Assembly: GCA_963573315.1 (NCBI GenBank) | Contig: OY752148.1 | Coordinates: forward strand, 1,851,263 to 1,915,262 | DNA from: Entomortierella parvispora | Lineage: Eukaryota; Mortierellomycota; Mortierellomycetes; Mortierellales; Mortierellaceae | Direction: 5' to 3' | Length of the DNA stretch: 64,000 nt | Shown: positions 1 to 14,043 of the stretch, in pieces | Layout of the letters: the number at the start of each line of letters is the position of its first letter | Position numbering within the stretch: the stretch's first letter is position 1 | The notes under the pieces: model-generated | The model's input: the letters and a program-made list of their open reading frames with translations, nothing else | Told to the model about the DNA's origin: nothing | The model's database searches: none | Position numbers and translations under genes: made by a program

Positions 1-293
1 ACACCACGTCGAACAATATGGAAGGTGGTGGAAGGCTTTCCTTGCTCACGAAAATGAACAGCCGATTGAGGCCGATTGAGGGATTGAAAGCAAGCAAGTG
101 CTGGCCTCCAGAAAGACAAGTAAAAGACGATATTGACAAGGCAACATTGACGTCTGCACTGTTGTTGACAAGAAGGGACATACTGGTCGCTTTGACGTCC
201 ATCCACTTTTGGACAGCAATCACAGGAACAAAAAAAAAAAAATGGCGGCAAAAAAAATTCAACCCGAGTCAGGCTCGAGGGGAGAGAACATAC

Positions 294-455
294 CGTTTCT
301 TCTTCCTTGTCTACACCAGTCTCTGTCTGAGGGATGCTTCGCTGCAGGTTCAGCGACTCATCAAGATCAGGAATGTCGACTGCTTTGTAAACACGCAGCA
401 GCTGCTTATTGTTGATCTTGCGGGTCCTGAAGCGGGCGCCCACATTTGACTTCAT
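294..455 (-). CDS. EPL1: Enhancer of polycomb-like protein, first coding exon only (partial)
   Basis: This is the first coding exon of an EPL1-type scaffold, the subunit that holds the NuA4/piccolo histone H4 acetyltransferase together in the nucleus. It encodes 54 residues from the ATG at 455. They include the family's N-terminal basic stretch (GARFRTRKINNKQ), the RVYKAVDIPDLDE segment and the QTETGVDKEEE motif. The exon ends exactly at a codon boundary, followed by a GTATGT donor at 293. In the family the next residues resemble EHHLQ, and I could not find them in 1-293, so exon 2 lies beyond the left edge and 1-293 is intron. No membrane or signal segment is present. The call rests on motif order alone because only the N-terminal tip is visible. 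Confidence 0.75.
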
Positions 456-1277
456 CTTGCCACTTCAACTGTTTTTAAAAAAAGGGTCCTCTGGGGGGCG
501 TGCGGGAGTGTGAAAGGCGGGGGCAGAAGCGCGGCAAAAAATCTTTGCAAGGCGTTAAGGGGATGAATTCCGTTATTGCCTGGCAGAGTGGACCCGGGTC
601 AGCTCTGAAAAAATTTTGCGCAGAGAAAAAAGAGGGGGAACCGCAGTGGCAGATGAGGGATCGAGATTCTTTCGCCTGAGGATGCGAGTCAAAGTGATTA
701 GGGATGAAGGGATGAGGATTAGATGGATGATGATGAAAAAGATGTGCTGCAGAGATTTGAATTAAAGATCGACACTGAATGAGGGGCGGATGGTTGCGTA
801 CGATAAGGCTGAAAGCGTTGTTGGCAGAAGAGGGTGCTGTTGGGAGTTCGTTTTTTGTACGGCGAAAAAAAATTTCTTGGTGGGACTCTTCAAAGGAGCT
901 CCTTTTTGGAGGGCGTCTTGCAAATGGGGCTGGGCCAAAAACCCCGGTTTATCACGTGATACGTTTTTTTTTTTTTTTTTCACTTTCGCGTCTTTCTTCA
1001 CCAAAACCTACAAACGCGCACATGCTGTCCGGTCAGGCTGACGGGCGGTGCTGCTATATAATTTATTCCTTGGTGTGGTCAAAGTTATAACTGCCAGTGG
1101 ATCCTGGGGTGAAGAGGCAAAGGATCGACGCGTTCTTCGCTTGTTCTTTGATTTCTCGGGACCAAAGAACGTTTACAGCTACATTTGAAAACCAACTCAA
1201 AGTCAGTTATTGATTATTGCGCACCACAAAAACATGTTGTTCATCAAAACATCGAGTCAAGCACTCACTACTATACC
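456..1277. other. Gap between EPL1 start and a secreted-protein gene
   Basis: I see no gene here. It should hold the EPL1 promoter (reading leftwards) and the 3' end of the next minus-strand gene. It contains a T run near 965-980 and a TATA-like TATATAA near 1054 on the plus strand with no convincing ORF behind it. Confidence 0.5.
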
Positions 1278-1712
1278 CTATGTCACTGTATGCCTCTTGC
1301 CATCAAGGTAATGAAGGCAACTGCCGGTGAAGATACCGGCGGGATCACCAGTCTCAAAATGGATGCAGTATTGTGTTCCTGTCTCTGCGTCAATCCACAA
1401 AACGTGGCGACCCTGCTCTGTCATCTTGCAGTGGTGGCCCGGAAGAGTACATTGAGGATCAATTAGATCACAAGCGCAGTTGGCGTTGGCGACACATCCT
1501 GTCGCCGCTGCACTGCAACAATCTACGCCAAGAAGTGTGAGCTGTGGAATGCCGGCTGCTAGGCACAGAACCTGGCCGTTCGGTTCGCAACTGCAATAGT
1601 CAAGACATGCTGCAAACTTTCCGCGGGCACAAGTTAACCTCCACTCTGGATTTGCAGCTGCATTGCTAATTATCGCGGCTGTCACTAGTATCAGCGCCAA
1701 GATGTTTCTCAT
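1278..1712 (-). CDS. Small secreted cysteine-rich protein (14 Cys)
   Basis: This uninterrupted 144-residue ORF starts at the ATG at 1712. Residues 1-20 form a typical signal peptide (hydrophobic ILALILVTAAII, then small residues ending SNAAA). The mature part has 14 cysteines, including a CC pair and C-x-C pairs, an even number suited to disulfides. No family is recognised. Size, secretion signal and cysteine content are those of the small secreted proteins often tested as effectors or antimicrobials in fungi, but that role is only inferred. A TATATAAG box lies about 190 bases upstream and a long CT tract (read on this strand) sits in the presumed leader. The C-terminal half ends in a basic, cysteine-poor tail. 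Confidence 0.7.
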   Translation of the reverse strand: MRNILALILVTAAIISNAAANPEWRLTCARGKFAACLDYCSCEPNGQVLCLAAGIPQLTLLGVDCCSAAATGCVANANCACDLIDPQCTLPGHHCKMTEQGRHVLWIDAETGTQYCIHFETGDPAGIFTGSCLHYLDGKRHTVT

Positions 1713-1785
1713 GGCTTTTTACCAACGCAAAAGAGAGGAAATGGATTTTCAATAGTGTCGTAAACCAAGATCAGTAATCAAGAAG

Positions 1786-1788
<3 letters not shown>

Positions 1789-1820
<32 letters not shown>
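1789..1820. repeat. (AG)n microsatellite
   Basis: A run of AG dinucleotides lies between the TATA-like box and the start codon of the secreted-protein gene. Read on the minus strand it is a CT tract in the presumed 5' leader. Confidence 0.9.
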
Positions 1821-1825
<5 letters not shown>

Positions 1826-1897
1826 ACGGCTGTGGCTACAGAGTGATGTACCTTGATTTGAGGAGGATGATAGTGCGAAACTGGGCGTAAGCTACTA

Positions 1898-1905
1898 CTT
1901 ATATA
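1898..1905 (-). promoter_or_regulatory. TATA-like box of the secreted cysteine-rich protein gene
   Basis: TATATAAG on the minus strand, about 190 bases upstream of the start codon at 1712, with the CT tract between them. Confidence 0.45.
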
Positions 1906-2569
1906 CTTGCGAGCAAGAGTAGACTGGTCCAGCCGCATGAACGATTCAGAAATACAATGGCCTGTGACCTCTGTTCATCACCCTTGTGCAAGGGCCGATA
2001 ATACGCAGATGCAGTTTGCCCATGTTTTCGAGCTCTTTTACATTAGGCCGAAGCCATATTACGGTTGGCTCAGTTCCCACGCCAAGCTACTCAAGTGATA
2101 TTCTAGTGATAGTCCTTTGGGAGTAAATGGCTTGCGAATCAAAAGCTTGCCTGAATTCACGCTCTTCCACCAGGTCGATGCTTCTGACTTGTAGTGCTGC
2201 CGCTGGGTCTTTGCTCCCACAGCCCTATGCAAGATTATCTTCTCCGCCATCTCATCAAAGCGTTCTTTGCTGCTGGAACGGAAACGCGTACAGTTGATCT
2301 ACCAAAGACTAATAACCACCCTCGTTTTCACACAGCACCCATTGGTAGCCGCCAGAGAAAGCATTGAGCCACATAGCTCGACTTTACAATACCTGCCTCA
2401 TGAAATCCTTCATCGTGAACCTCAGTCCTTTACGTCATAAAACCCCAGGTTGTTGGTAATGACACGCTTTATTACTTTATTAAGTGCTTATGAAGCAAAA
2501 CAGATGCAAGTACTATTATGGAAGTGAGATGTTGTAAGAAGGACTCGTGCCCTCGCGTCTTGTCCCCGT

Positions 2570-3831
2570 TCAGACTTTTGATTCTGCAGGCACGTCAATG
2601 ACAAAGGCCTCCTTGACATGAGGATCCTCTCCTTTGCCGTTGCGCCAAAGCTCCAACTTGCGCTCCTCCTCCAAGTGCTCCTCCCACTCGAGTCCACTGA
2701 CCCAACGGGAGATGACCAACGTGAGATAGATCCCCAGGGTCATCCCAACGCACGTCGTGAGGATCGTGATCAAAAAGGTCGACTTTCGATAGCTATCGCA
2801 AATCTGTAGTGTCCAATCTGGATTGTGGTCTAGACAGCCACCATTGACCTTGGTGATATGATTATCTTCCACCGCAATGTAGACAATGGCCCAGCAGAGA
2901 TACATGAGGAGGAACCCCCAGGAAACAGAGACAAATTGACGCTGGTGCCAAATACTACCGCGTGTGGTAGCCCAGAATCCGTAGACTCCTGTCAGTAAAA
3001 GAAGCATGCAGACAATGGCCCAGGGAATGGCAAGATCAGTCTCGACATGAGGCATGATCCCTAACGAAAGGAAAGGTACGATGGATTGGGACAAGAAAAG
3101 TTAGAGATCATACATAGTCTTTTGCGCCACAAGTGACGATGACAAGGGTATCACTTTCGTGTGTTCCCCGGGTATAAAGCGCGCGCTGCTTTAGTCTGCT
3201 CCACTACTGCTTCCTCTTCCCCTCTATTCCTCTCTGCCACTCTGTCACCATGAACCCAAATGGGAAAGCTCCCGGCTGATTATGAGTTATTGTGTGGGTA
3301 ACCAGCCTCCAGTATCCAAAGAGAAATTGTAAGGAGGTCGAAGTGCCATCCCCCCTTCAGGGAAGACAGACAGACAGACAGACAGATAGACATTCTAGAT
3401 AAACCCCTCAGTTTCCCCAAAGGTGGTCCTCTCCGTGGTGGATTCGCCTCTCCTGTAAAAAGACAATTCCCCGGTAACTTTGTCCCTACAAACGAACGGG
3501 AGAGAGGGGAAGGCCAACTGTTTGGCAAAAATTGTGTGTTTATCAAAGAATAAAACCAAGAATTCAAAGGCAAGGGGGTCTTTGAAGAGTGAACCAAATC
3601 AAGGGACCGCCGCCCGGGGGAATCCGCTGTTTTTTTCAGTGTTGAGAAGCACAGGTAGTAGGTATTCGAATCATCAGTTCTCTGTGCGGTTGGGAGAGAG
3701 TGTGCACGCGACTTACAGCGACCAAGACACAAGATAGTGAAAATGAGTCCGATGAGGGCGTACGACACGGCTAAAACAGGGGTCCCAGTGCTGACTGGTA
3801 TCACGCCAAAGAACTTGTCCATAACTCCCAT
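2570..3831 (-). CDS. Four-helix membrane protein of unknown function
   Basis: Two exons, 3717-3831 and 2570-3060, join in frame (GTAAGT donor, TTAG acceptor, phase 1) into a 201-residue protein. The first in-frame ATG is at 3831; the same frame is open further upstream but without an ATG. Hydrophobic segments lie at roughly residues 14-35 (PVLAVSYALIGLIF), 47-65 (AIPWAIVCMLLLLTGVYGFW), 80-97 (SWGFLLMYLCWAIVYIAV) and 129-150 (FLITILTTCVGMTLGIYLTLV). The loop before the last helix holds two Cys that could pair. The tail is charged (WEEHLEEERKLELW). The layout resembles a tetraspan membrane protein, but no known family is recognised. The 655-base intron is long for this window and contains a plus-strand core-promoter-like stretch. 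Confidence 0.7.
3171..3254 (+). promoter_or_regulatory. Core-promoter-like stretch inside an intron, opposite strand
   Basis: On the plus strand a TATAAAG (about 3173) is followed by a CT-rich stretch of some 70 bases and an ATG in good context at 3250. This ATG opens only a nine-codon frame. The arrangement copies other promoters in this window but lies within the intron of the minus-strand membrane-protein gene. No downstream plus-strand exon was recognised. Confidence 0.3.
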
Positions 3832-4173
3832 TATGAATGTGAGAATGTTAGAGAGTGTGGATGCGGGTATCTGCCGAGTCGAAGATTGCAACTGTATCGC
3901 AAGAGGAGGGGCACGAGGCGTATGAATGTGTTTGCGGGTGCGTTTTGATGATGGGAAGAAGTGATGAAAGGAAATGTGCGCGAGAGAAAAGAAGAAAATG
4001 AAAGAGAACGAAGGAGAAGAAAGATTAAAAGAGACCGAAGGATCGATTTCCCCATTCCATGGAAGCCTCCTGCTAGTTACATGGCGGGACGGAGGGCGAA
4101 CGTCGCATCCCCTTTCCCGATTCTACAGGTCTTTGCATCATCATTTTGTATTACTACTGTTTGTCTATCTAAT

Positions 4174-5293
4174 TTACAGAACAATAACAGCAATGGCTTC
4201 TTGAATGTCTGCCAACCTGTCATTGATATCCTCAATGACTTCACTCAAACTGGACGAATGAATACCAATAAAAGTGCCGTGTCAGTACTAGCGTTCATTC
4301 CTTGCGCAAATAGTTCGCCAGACACATTCAAAAAAAATATGTACCTGTTACGGTTCTCATCTAGCTTGGTCTGCCATTCCTCCACCGACAGCTTTACGGC
4401 CGCTTCATGTTGACCCGTCACCGATGAGGTAGAGTCACTCTGGGCGGCACCTGTCATGGCGTTTCCTTCTGTAGGTTCCGCCTCTACCTCCATCGCAGTC
4501 GCACAGGCAACCCCACCGTTCCTGGTACTACCATCTTGACCTTCGGCTTCATTACCACTCACGGTAATGACGCGATCCGCAGCCAATTCTGCCTCTCGAT
4601 CCTTTTGATCTTGGTCCTTTTGTTCCTCCAGAGCCAACACCCACTTTTGTCCCTGAACCGTCAAGGCCAGTTTTTCCTTTTCCAACAACTGAACTGCTCG
4701 GATCAGCTGTGCATGTTCTGGGGAATTCAAACTGAGCCTTTGAGAAACAGATGATGACGCGGCACCGTTTGAATCGGCTGTTGGGACAGTATTTGGAGTT
4801 CCTGCGAGATGTGCCTCCAGCGCCAAGATCTCAACCGAGAGCTCTACGAAGCCTTCGGTGACAATCCGACAAATCGTGGCATATTCTTCTTGTGTCATAC
4901 GTTTGCCAATATATTCCTTGAATGCACTGTTTTGTAGATGACCAGATGGAGTAGGTTTAGCTCCCAGAACTTTTACACAAGATCAACAAGGAAGCCAAGA
5001 GTAGAAAGGCAGACGAAAGGTACTTACTCGTTAAACTCTTTGTACAGAGAAACACGCTCACTGTCAAGCAACAGGGTTCAAAGGAAGAGAGAGCCAAAGT
5101 AAGTATGAGTATGCAGAGCACCTTCGCTTTTGCAAAAGTACAGGATCCTTTGTCGACATTGGGTAATGTATTACGTCTGATGCTTCAGGAATCCTCGCAG
5201 ACTAGCAACAATCTCCAGGTTGCGAGTTTCGTCATCGAGATGGATGTTGCTGGATGCAGTAGCCAGAGATGAAGTGGAGGTGGTGCTGACCAT
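4174..5293 (-). CDS. REX1-B domain protein (DNA-repair family)
   Basis: Four exons, 5175-5293, 5028-5060, 4345-4926 and 4174-4249, join in frame into 269 residues. The second exon is only 33 bases. The joined region reads ERVSLYKEFND, AFKEYI, then TQEEYATICRIVTEGFVELSVEI and LIRAVQLLEKEKLALTVQGQKW, the pattern I know from the REX1-B family (first described in Chlamydomonas as required for excision repair). The middle is a Ser/Ala-rich linker. A second helical segment (KLSVEEWQTKLDENRNSLSEVIEDINDRLADI) ends the protein and looks coiled-coil-like. The molecular role of the family is poorly known, so only the family assignment is offered. It lies tandem with eL20 upstream and the membrane-protein gene downstream. 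Confidence 0.75.
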
Positions 5294-5738
5294 GTTGCGC
5301 AGAGTGAGTATGAGAATGTGGGTGTGGGGTGTGTTTGCGAAGAAGTGAATGCGCAACGTATGCTGTGCCGATGTGCGTGGCGTTTTCGCTTCTGACATTT
5401 GCCACCAAATCGACACAGGGTGGGGGTGCCTCCACGGTGGCTTTGATGCCTGTGCACTTTTCTCTGGGTACACACGACCCTCCTTTCTAAAGTCCAACGG
5501 CGGTGGCCAGTGCTCGATCACAAACGCGCCTCTTAAAACATAGCCTGCCTTCTTCGTCATCAACAATGAAAATCGACGTGTTTCAATAAAAGTCCTTCAA
5601 GACGAAAGCATTTATTTTTTATATTTTTTTCCAACTCAAGCAGCCGGTGCAGTTTCTCTTTCAGAACCATCTATCAGGACCTCAGAAAAGAGGTTCCAAT
5701 TTTCAGTCCTGTCAAAGAAATCGCCCGTTTTACACACT
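5294..5738. other. Gap between REX1-B gene and eL20
   Basis: No gene seen. It holds the REX1-B gene promoter and the eL20 3' end. An AT-rich stretch at about 5606-5632 (AATAAA-type on the minus strand) probably marks eL20 polyadenylation. Confidence 0.5.
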
Positions 5739-7019
5739 TTAGTAGAAGGTGGAGGGGCGCGAACCCATGAAGAGAGCGCGGTGGGACTTGTCGGCAGCGC
5801 GGATGACGCGGTGGGGCAAGGGGAACTTGATGCCGGGAACCAAGATCTGCTTGATGTAAGGGCGACGAACATCAGCGTTGGCGACCTCAGCAACACGGAT
5901 GATCTGGATGGAGCGGGAGCGGGCACGGTGGCGGGAAGCCATGTCCGAGTAGCAAGCCTCAACAGCGGCGTTGCGGGTCAACTCACGGTACTCCTTGTAC
6001 ATGTTGTGGGTGCCGGAGCGGGAATCGTAACGGATCCAGATACCGAAGTTCTTGATCTGAAGGGGCTTCTTCTCGTGGATCTGATATCAACAAAGGGGAG
6101 AGTGATCACAGTCAGACACTTCGAGTTCTTCTCTCAACATCTCATTTCAAATAAAATAATTAAAACACATACCTCGTTGATGCCAACGATCTCACCGTTA
6201 ACCTTCTTGACCTTCTTCAGCTTGCGCATGAAGTACCAGAAGCGGGACTTGGCAACAACCTCGTTGGGGGCAAAGAGGCGCATGCGGAAAAGCTTAGGGG
6301 TAGCATCCTTCTCGGTGGGGAGATGGCGACCGACCAATTGGTACTCGTGAAGCTATTGTAGACAATAGGTTCCAAAGCACCAGATTGAAAGGAATAGAGA
6401 GAGAAACGAACCAAGTAAGATACTGGTCAAAATTTTGAGATGGATAGGAGAGGGGAAGGGGGATATGGAAAGGGTCCTAGTCCTGTCCTATTGTCCATTG
6501 CACGCCCTCTTCCAAAAGTCTGCCTCCTGTTAATAACATCTATAGTCAACTGGATCCTTGTGCCTCCTCTGTACCCCAGGACGCATCAAAGAGTCAACGT
6601 GGACTGAACTAACGTTGAATCAGCGTGACGCCTAGGGTAACAGAGATCTCCATGTCATTCTCAGTTGACACTATAGCCAGCTCATCCTTGGACCACCAGA
6701 TGCCATCGCTGTCTCTCACTCGCCCTGTCATGCAGGTCGATTACTACAAGATCGCCGAATCAGCACGTAGATCGTGAACTGGGTCATTGCTGACTCGAGC
6801 AATGGACAGGCGCCCCAACGTGATTTGATGCAGACGAGGATCATGCTGAATGGCATCCAGATCTCAAAGAGTGGATGGCGAGTGCTGGCTGAGAGGTGAA
6901 TCCGGCCCACATGTTCATCCGGTTCCAAAAATCCTGATTAGGTGGGCGATCCTGTGTTGGCAAATGGACGGATGGATGGATGGGTGTCCATCGATGGATT
7001 GCTCACATACACGGGACAT
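5739..7019 (-). CDS. RPL20: Large-subunit ribosomal protein eL20 (L18a family)
   Basis: Three exons, 7011-7019, 6173-6352 and 5739-6080, give 176 residues, the family's usual length. Exon 1 encodes only MSR and is followed by GTATGT. Exon 2 begins [14 protein letters not shown] and contains [19 protein letters not shown]. Exon 3 holds [18 protein letters not shown], the [15 protein letters not shown] block and the C-terminal [11 protein letters not shown]. These are diagnostic of eL20, which sits on the 60S subunit near the 5S rRNA and expansion segments. The first intron is about 656 bases while the second is about 90; a long first intron just after the start codon is common in highly expressed ribosomal-protein genes. 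I looked in it for a box C/D snoRNA and found none. Confidence 0.93.
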
Positions 7020-7249
7020 GGCTGATAAAGTCTGTGCAAAGAGAAGGAATCAAAACCTGCGCCTGCGACCGCGAAATAAAGCAAAACCGGCCGGAGTTGC
7101 AATAGTCACGTGATGATTTTTGGGAGTCGTTTCTGGGTTTCGATTTCGCCCATCGACCCGCAACGGTTCCTGACTGACAGACAGTTCGCTTCACACATTC
7201 ATTGCGCACCATAGTTTCTTTGCCCATTGCACCTCTCCATTACCCCCAA

Positions 7250-8453
7250 ATGTTTACCCATGCTGTTACGCCCTTCCTGAGGGTCGCCCCTCCCTCATAC
7301 TCTTCCTCTGTCGCTGCTCTCTCATCCTCAAGCCGACTTGTCCTCAAAACTCGCCCTTCGTCCTCAATGTTCCATTCAGTCTGCGCACGCTCGAATCAGA
7401 TCAGCTCCATCAGTACCCCATCTTTTTTTTCATCTCATACCCGCTCTTTTCTTTCCTCAACTGCAACGAACCGCCCCACCATCACTGCCACGTCATTATT
7501 CAATGCCAAGCCAACGACAAGGACAAGCACTCTCTCATCAAGAGCCTACACCTCTTCGTCCTCTTCTTCATCATCGTCTTCGACAGCCAGTAACGCAGCC
7601 AGGATCTTGACCCAGGGATCTACAGCAACAGTAACTACTGCTAGTGTGAACGCCACCACCCCCAGTATCCCATTGACCTTTCATGAAGAGATGACCCGGG
7701 TTCGCTTCAGTTACAACTGGTGGAAGGAATGGACCATTATCATGGTAAAGTAACAGGTCGAAGAACTCTTTTTGTGATGTTGGATCAATTGGCCCTTTCT
7801 TCTTGAATGCAAGAGGGGATCATCAACCAACAATGACAAAAAGAGAAATGGGAAGAATTACGTGTGTGTGGTTTTGGACCCTTCCCTTATCTCGCATGGA
7901 CGGATGAGAACCATACTCTCTGAAAGAACAATCGTCCTTTCTGTCGATCAGATATTTTTTTCTCCTTGTTTCTCTCTTTCTCTCTCTTTTCGAAAATCGC
8001 TGTGTGTAACACACGTCTCCTGCATGTGGCAATTTTTTCAGGGCCAGTGACTGATCTTTTTCGATCGAAACTTTGTAGGGTGTCTTTGCCGTCACTGGAA
8101 GCTCAACGGTCATGGTCGTCAAGCCCGTTCTCAAGGAAGGTAAGACTCTTATTGGTTCTTATGCTTCTTCTTTTCTCGTCCAATGTTTGGCTCCTTTTGT
8201 TTCCCTATAAACCGTACGCTAAACACCGTGAATGTCTTCATGTCGGTTTGTTTTAGTCTTCCAGCTGGATGGATCCATGAAGGAGGGACCATGGTCCTTC
8301 AGAATCGCCTATCTCTGCACAACGTTGCCGCTCTACAGCTGTGTTCTCTTGACAGTAGCCACCATTGCCGGTCGTCGTCCATATTTCAAAAAAGTCGTCC
8401 TTCGCATGTGGGGTCGCTTCTTGCCCAAGAAGGCCCTCGCTCGATTCCAATAG
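7250..8453 (+). CDS. Mitochondrial-type inner membrane protein, DUF6787-like
   Basis: Three exons, 7250-7744, 8079-8139 and 8257-8453, join in frame into 250 residues. Residues 1 to about 110 are rich in Ser, Arg and Thr with no acidic residues, as in a mitochondrial presequence, and include a run of serines. The conserved core starts at RFSYNWWKEWTIIM and runs through GVFAVTGSSTVMVVKPVLKEV, DGSMKEGPWSFR, a hydrophobic LYSCVLLTVATIAGR and KKVVLRMWGRFLP. This pattern (WWKEW, GSST, GPWS-R, GR-aYF) is what I know of the DUF6787 family of two-helix mitochondrial membrane proteins. Its exact function is unknown to me. The frame extends upstream to about 7202, but without an ATG. It converges on MCM3 with 122 bases between the stops. 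Confidence 0.75.
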
Positions 8454-8575
8454 AGAGTTGTGTCCCCCACCTAGACATTCATATCATGCACATCATAAAA
8501 ACATTTAAAATTTTTTATTACAATATGGATGCCGTTGACTACTGCACTCTTTTGTAAAAAGCGCACCTCTTTTTT

Positions 8576-11658
<3,083 letters not shown>

Positions 11659-12084
11659 GATGGAGGGATGAGGATGGGGATGGAAGTGAAGGAGAGAATA
11701 GAGAGATGACTGAATGGAAGGGCCTGCTCCACTGGAAAAGAGAAGGAAGTTTCTGTGGTGGACTGCTTGCTTGGTCGAGGCGGCCGAGGCTCCCAGGGCA
11801 GACGGACGCGTTCACTAAATGAAATGTTTTTGTTTTTCTCGCGCCTGTGTGTGATGTTGTGTGCGATGGGATAAGCCACCGCAACAAAGTTGCCACCAAA
11901 AAAAAAAAAAGGACACAAACAGACAACAAACGGCACAGACAGAATGAATAGCTAGCAACACTTGCTTGTCTGATTTATTCTTTGACCAAGGGTACATATA
12001 TATACAGCACTGCTGGGTAGACTAGAGATATTATCATATTACATAAGAGCCGGTATTATATTCCATGCAAATGCGGTGGGAATG
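11659..12084. other. MCM3 promoter and 3' flank of the CDF transporter gene
   Basis: No gene seen. Just upstream of MCM3 the minus strand is strongly CT-rich, as in other leaders here. A 12-base A run lies near 11899, and an AT-rich ATATATA stretch near 11995 belongs to the transporter's 3' side. Confidence 0.5.
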
Positions 12085-14043
12085 TTACTTGGACTTGCGA
12101 TGTTCAGGTGCGTGCGAAGTCTCGTAATCGACATGCACAAACGCACGCTCAACATTTGGCAAAGCCTCCAGCTTGATCTAGAAACAACAACATCAGAAAG
12201 GGCGTGGCGTTGATATGGTTAGCTACACGGTTGGTACTGTGCATAGGAACGAGAAATGTATACTCCAAGAATTGCAGATACGTACCTGGAGACTCTCACT
12301 AATGTCATGGCTCTCGATCAACGGTGTCTCGGGTGCCATGACCACATCCACTTCCACGAACAATTTGTTGCCGGCATGGTAAGCAGTGCATGTATCCACC
12401 TGCAAGATCTTACGGTGATGAGTCAATGCAATGTAAGTCAACTTCTTCAAGAACGCGGGGTCGGCAGTCTTTCCGACAATCAGTTGGATTTGTTCTAAAA
12501 TAAGAAGGATGTACCACATAATACGATGAGGGACCGTTTTCAGACAGGCACACAAAACAAATGTTGTCGACTTACCGTAGGCTGTCCACACCCAAGAACG
12601 GAGAATGATCAACGAGACAAGAATGGCTCCAGCTGGATCCAGCCACCAGCAGTAGCGACTGAGCAGGGAGGCCGCAAGACCGAATCCGTTGACGAACAGG
12701 TCGTTGCGGTGATCGGTGGCCAAGATATCGGCAGTGTTGTACTGCGACAAGGCTCGGCAGTAGATGTAAAGGCACACTTTACTTCCTGTGAAAGGAGGCA
12801 ACAAAGCGTGAGTAAACAAATACATGATGAGCAGTACAAGCAGGCAACTCTTTTCAAACCATGTCGAAAAGTGTTCACGTACCCAGTGCAATTCCTACAA
12901 AGGTGATGGCGAGAGTGTTGGGCATGGGAGGCTTTTCATTGCCATCGATGAGGGTTCTGACAGACTCGATCTACCAGCGATTGGCAACGTTAACGTCCAA
13001 GGTTTCAAGTTTACAACCCTCTCCTTGCCCGATCCGTCGAGATACGTCGCGGACTTACAATGAGCTGAAGTGAAACCGTAGCCATGAGCGAGGCAAAAAC
13101 AATAGTACCAGCAGTCTCCATACGCGACTTGCCCTGAGAGAATAAAGATGAATAGGCATGATCCTTGGTTAAAATAGTGGTTGTACAACCTCCAAGTGCG
13201 TGCGCACGATGACATGAGGTACAAGAGATCTTACGGATGGGTATTTGAACCAATTGCTCTTGGTGGACGCTCGGGCTGCGTACATGAGAATGACTCCTGA
13301 TAACAGATCCATAAAGGAGTCAGCCATGGTAGCAAACAACGATAGGGACTTTGAAGAGATGGCGGCATACAGCTGCAACAAGAAGAGAAGCACGTTGACC
13401 CCCACAGATCCGTAAATGGCAATCTTGAGCTGTTCGATTCATCCGGGGTAAAAAAGAAAGAGTGCGAGGTTAACTTGAGGGAACGCTGCGCGGACTAGGT
13501 CCACACTCTTCGACATGACAGTCAAAGCGCTTATCACAATGATGTACATGCCTTAACCTGGTTGCGCTCCTCCTGCTCCGCATGGCCTTCTCTGCCCTCG
13601 GGTGGATCCAAGAGATCAGTAATAAGCTCGTTCTGTTCTCGGTAAAAGTCTTTGACCTGCTTGGAGGATTGAATCGCCTCGATTTGCTCCTCAGACATAC
13701 GCTTGGACGCAAGAGACATTGGGTCCTTGGACTCGTAAAAGTCTGGCGAAGGCTCAGGTGAGGGCAAGCCTCTCTTGGACACTGGGTTGGTATCGATAGA
13801 GAGGCTAACGGGAGGTACGATCTCTAGTGATGTCGAGGCAGATTGCGCAGTGTGGACAGCATGCAATCCAGAGTACGACGACAACGATGCTGCAGAGCCA
13901 GAACTGCCGTTGGTCCGACGGGATCCCAAGGGATGTCCGACACCTGTGCCGTTGTCGATATCAACAACGGTGTTGGACAGAGAACGGTGGGACAAAGCTG
14001 GCGACGATGCCATGGGCCGTACGTTGTTCATTGGCAGCTCCAT
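12085..14043 (-). CDS. Cation diffusion facilitator, manganese-type
   Basis: Seven exons (13558-14043, 13235-13429, 13059-13133, 12883-12970, 12576-12785, 12286-12494, 12085-12177) join in frame into 451 residues. The first in-frame ATG is at 14043. Residues 1-160 are a Ser/Pro-rich cytoplasmic region ending in a charged helix (YREQNELITDLLDPP). The membrane domain begins at LKIAIYGSVGVNVLLFLLQL. Its metal sites read DSFMD (D199, D203) in helix 2 and DHRND (D306, D310) in helix 5. A DxxxD in both places, rather than HxxxD, marks the Mn branch of the CDF family. The soluble C-terminal domain has HDISESLQIKLE and ERAFVHVDYE. The likely role is proton-coupled Mn export into the secretory pathway or vacuole. 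It lies tandem with annexin and MCM3. Confidence 0.9.

Larger units (their letters stand above)
1713..2569. other. Promoter of the secreted gene and 3' flank of the next gene
   Basis: I see no coding gene. An (AG)n microsatellite occupies about 1789-1820, and a minus-strand TATATAAG lies at 1898-1905. The rest is unremarkable sequence leading to the stop of the membrane-protein gene. Confidence 0.5.

Noticed and set aside
18-449. 143-codon plus-strand frame at the left end
   Set aside because: Antisense to the EPL1 exon, low complexity and no family match.
3250-3279. Nine-codon plus-strand ORF after the intronic TATA element
   Set aside because: Too short to call a gene; kept only as a regulatory observation.
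5781-6350. 189-codon plus-strand frame over eL20
   Set aside because: Antisense to conserved ribosomal-protein exons and crossing an intron; no family features.
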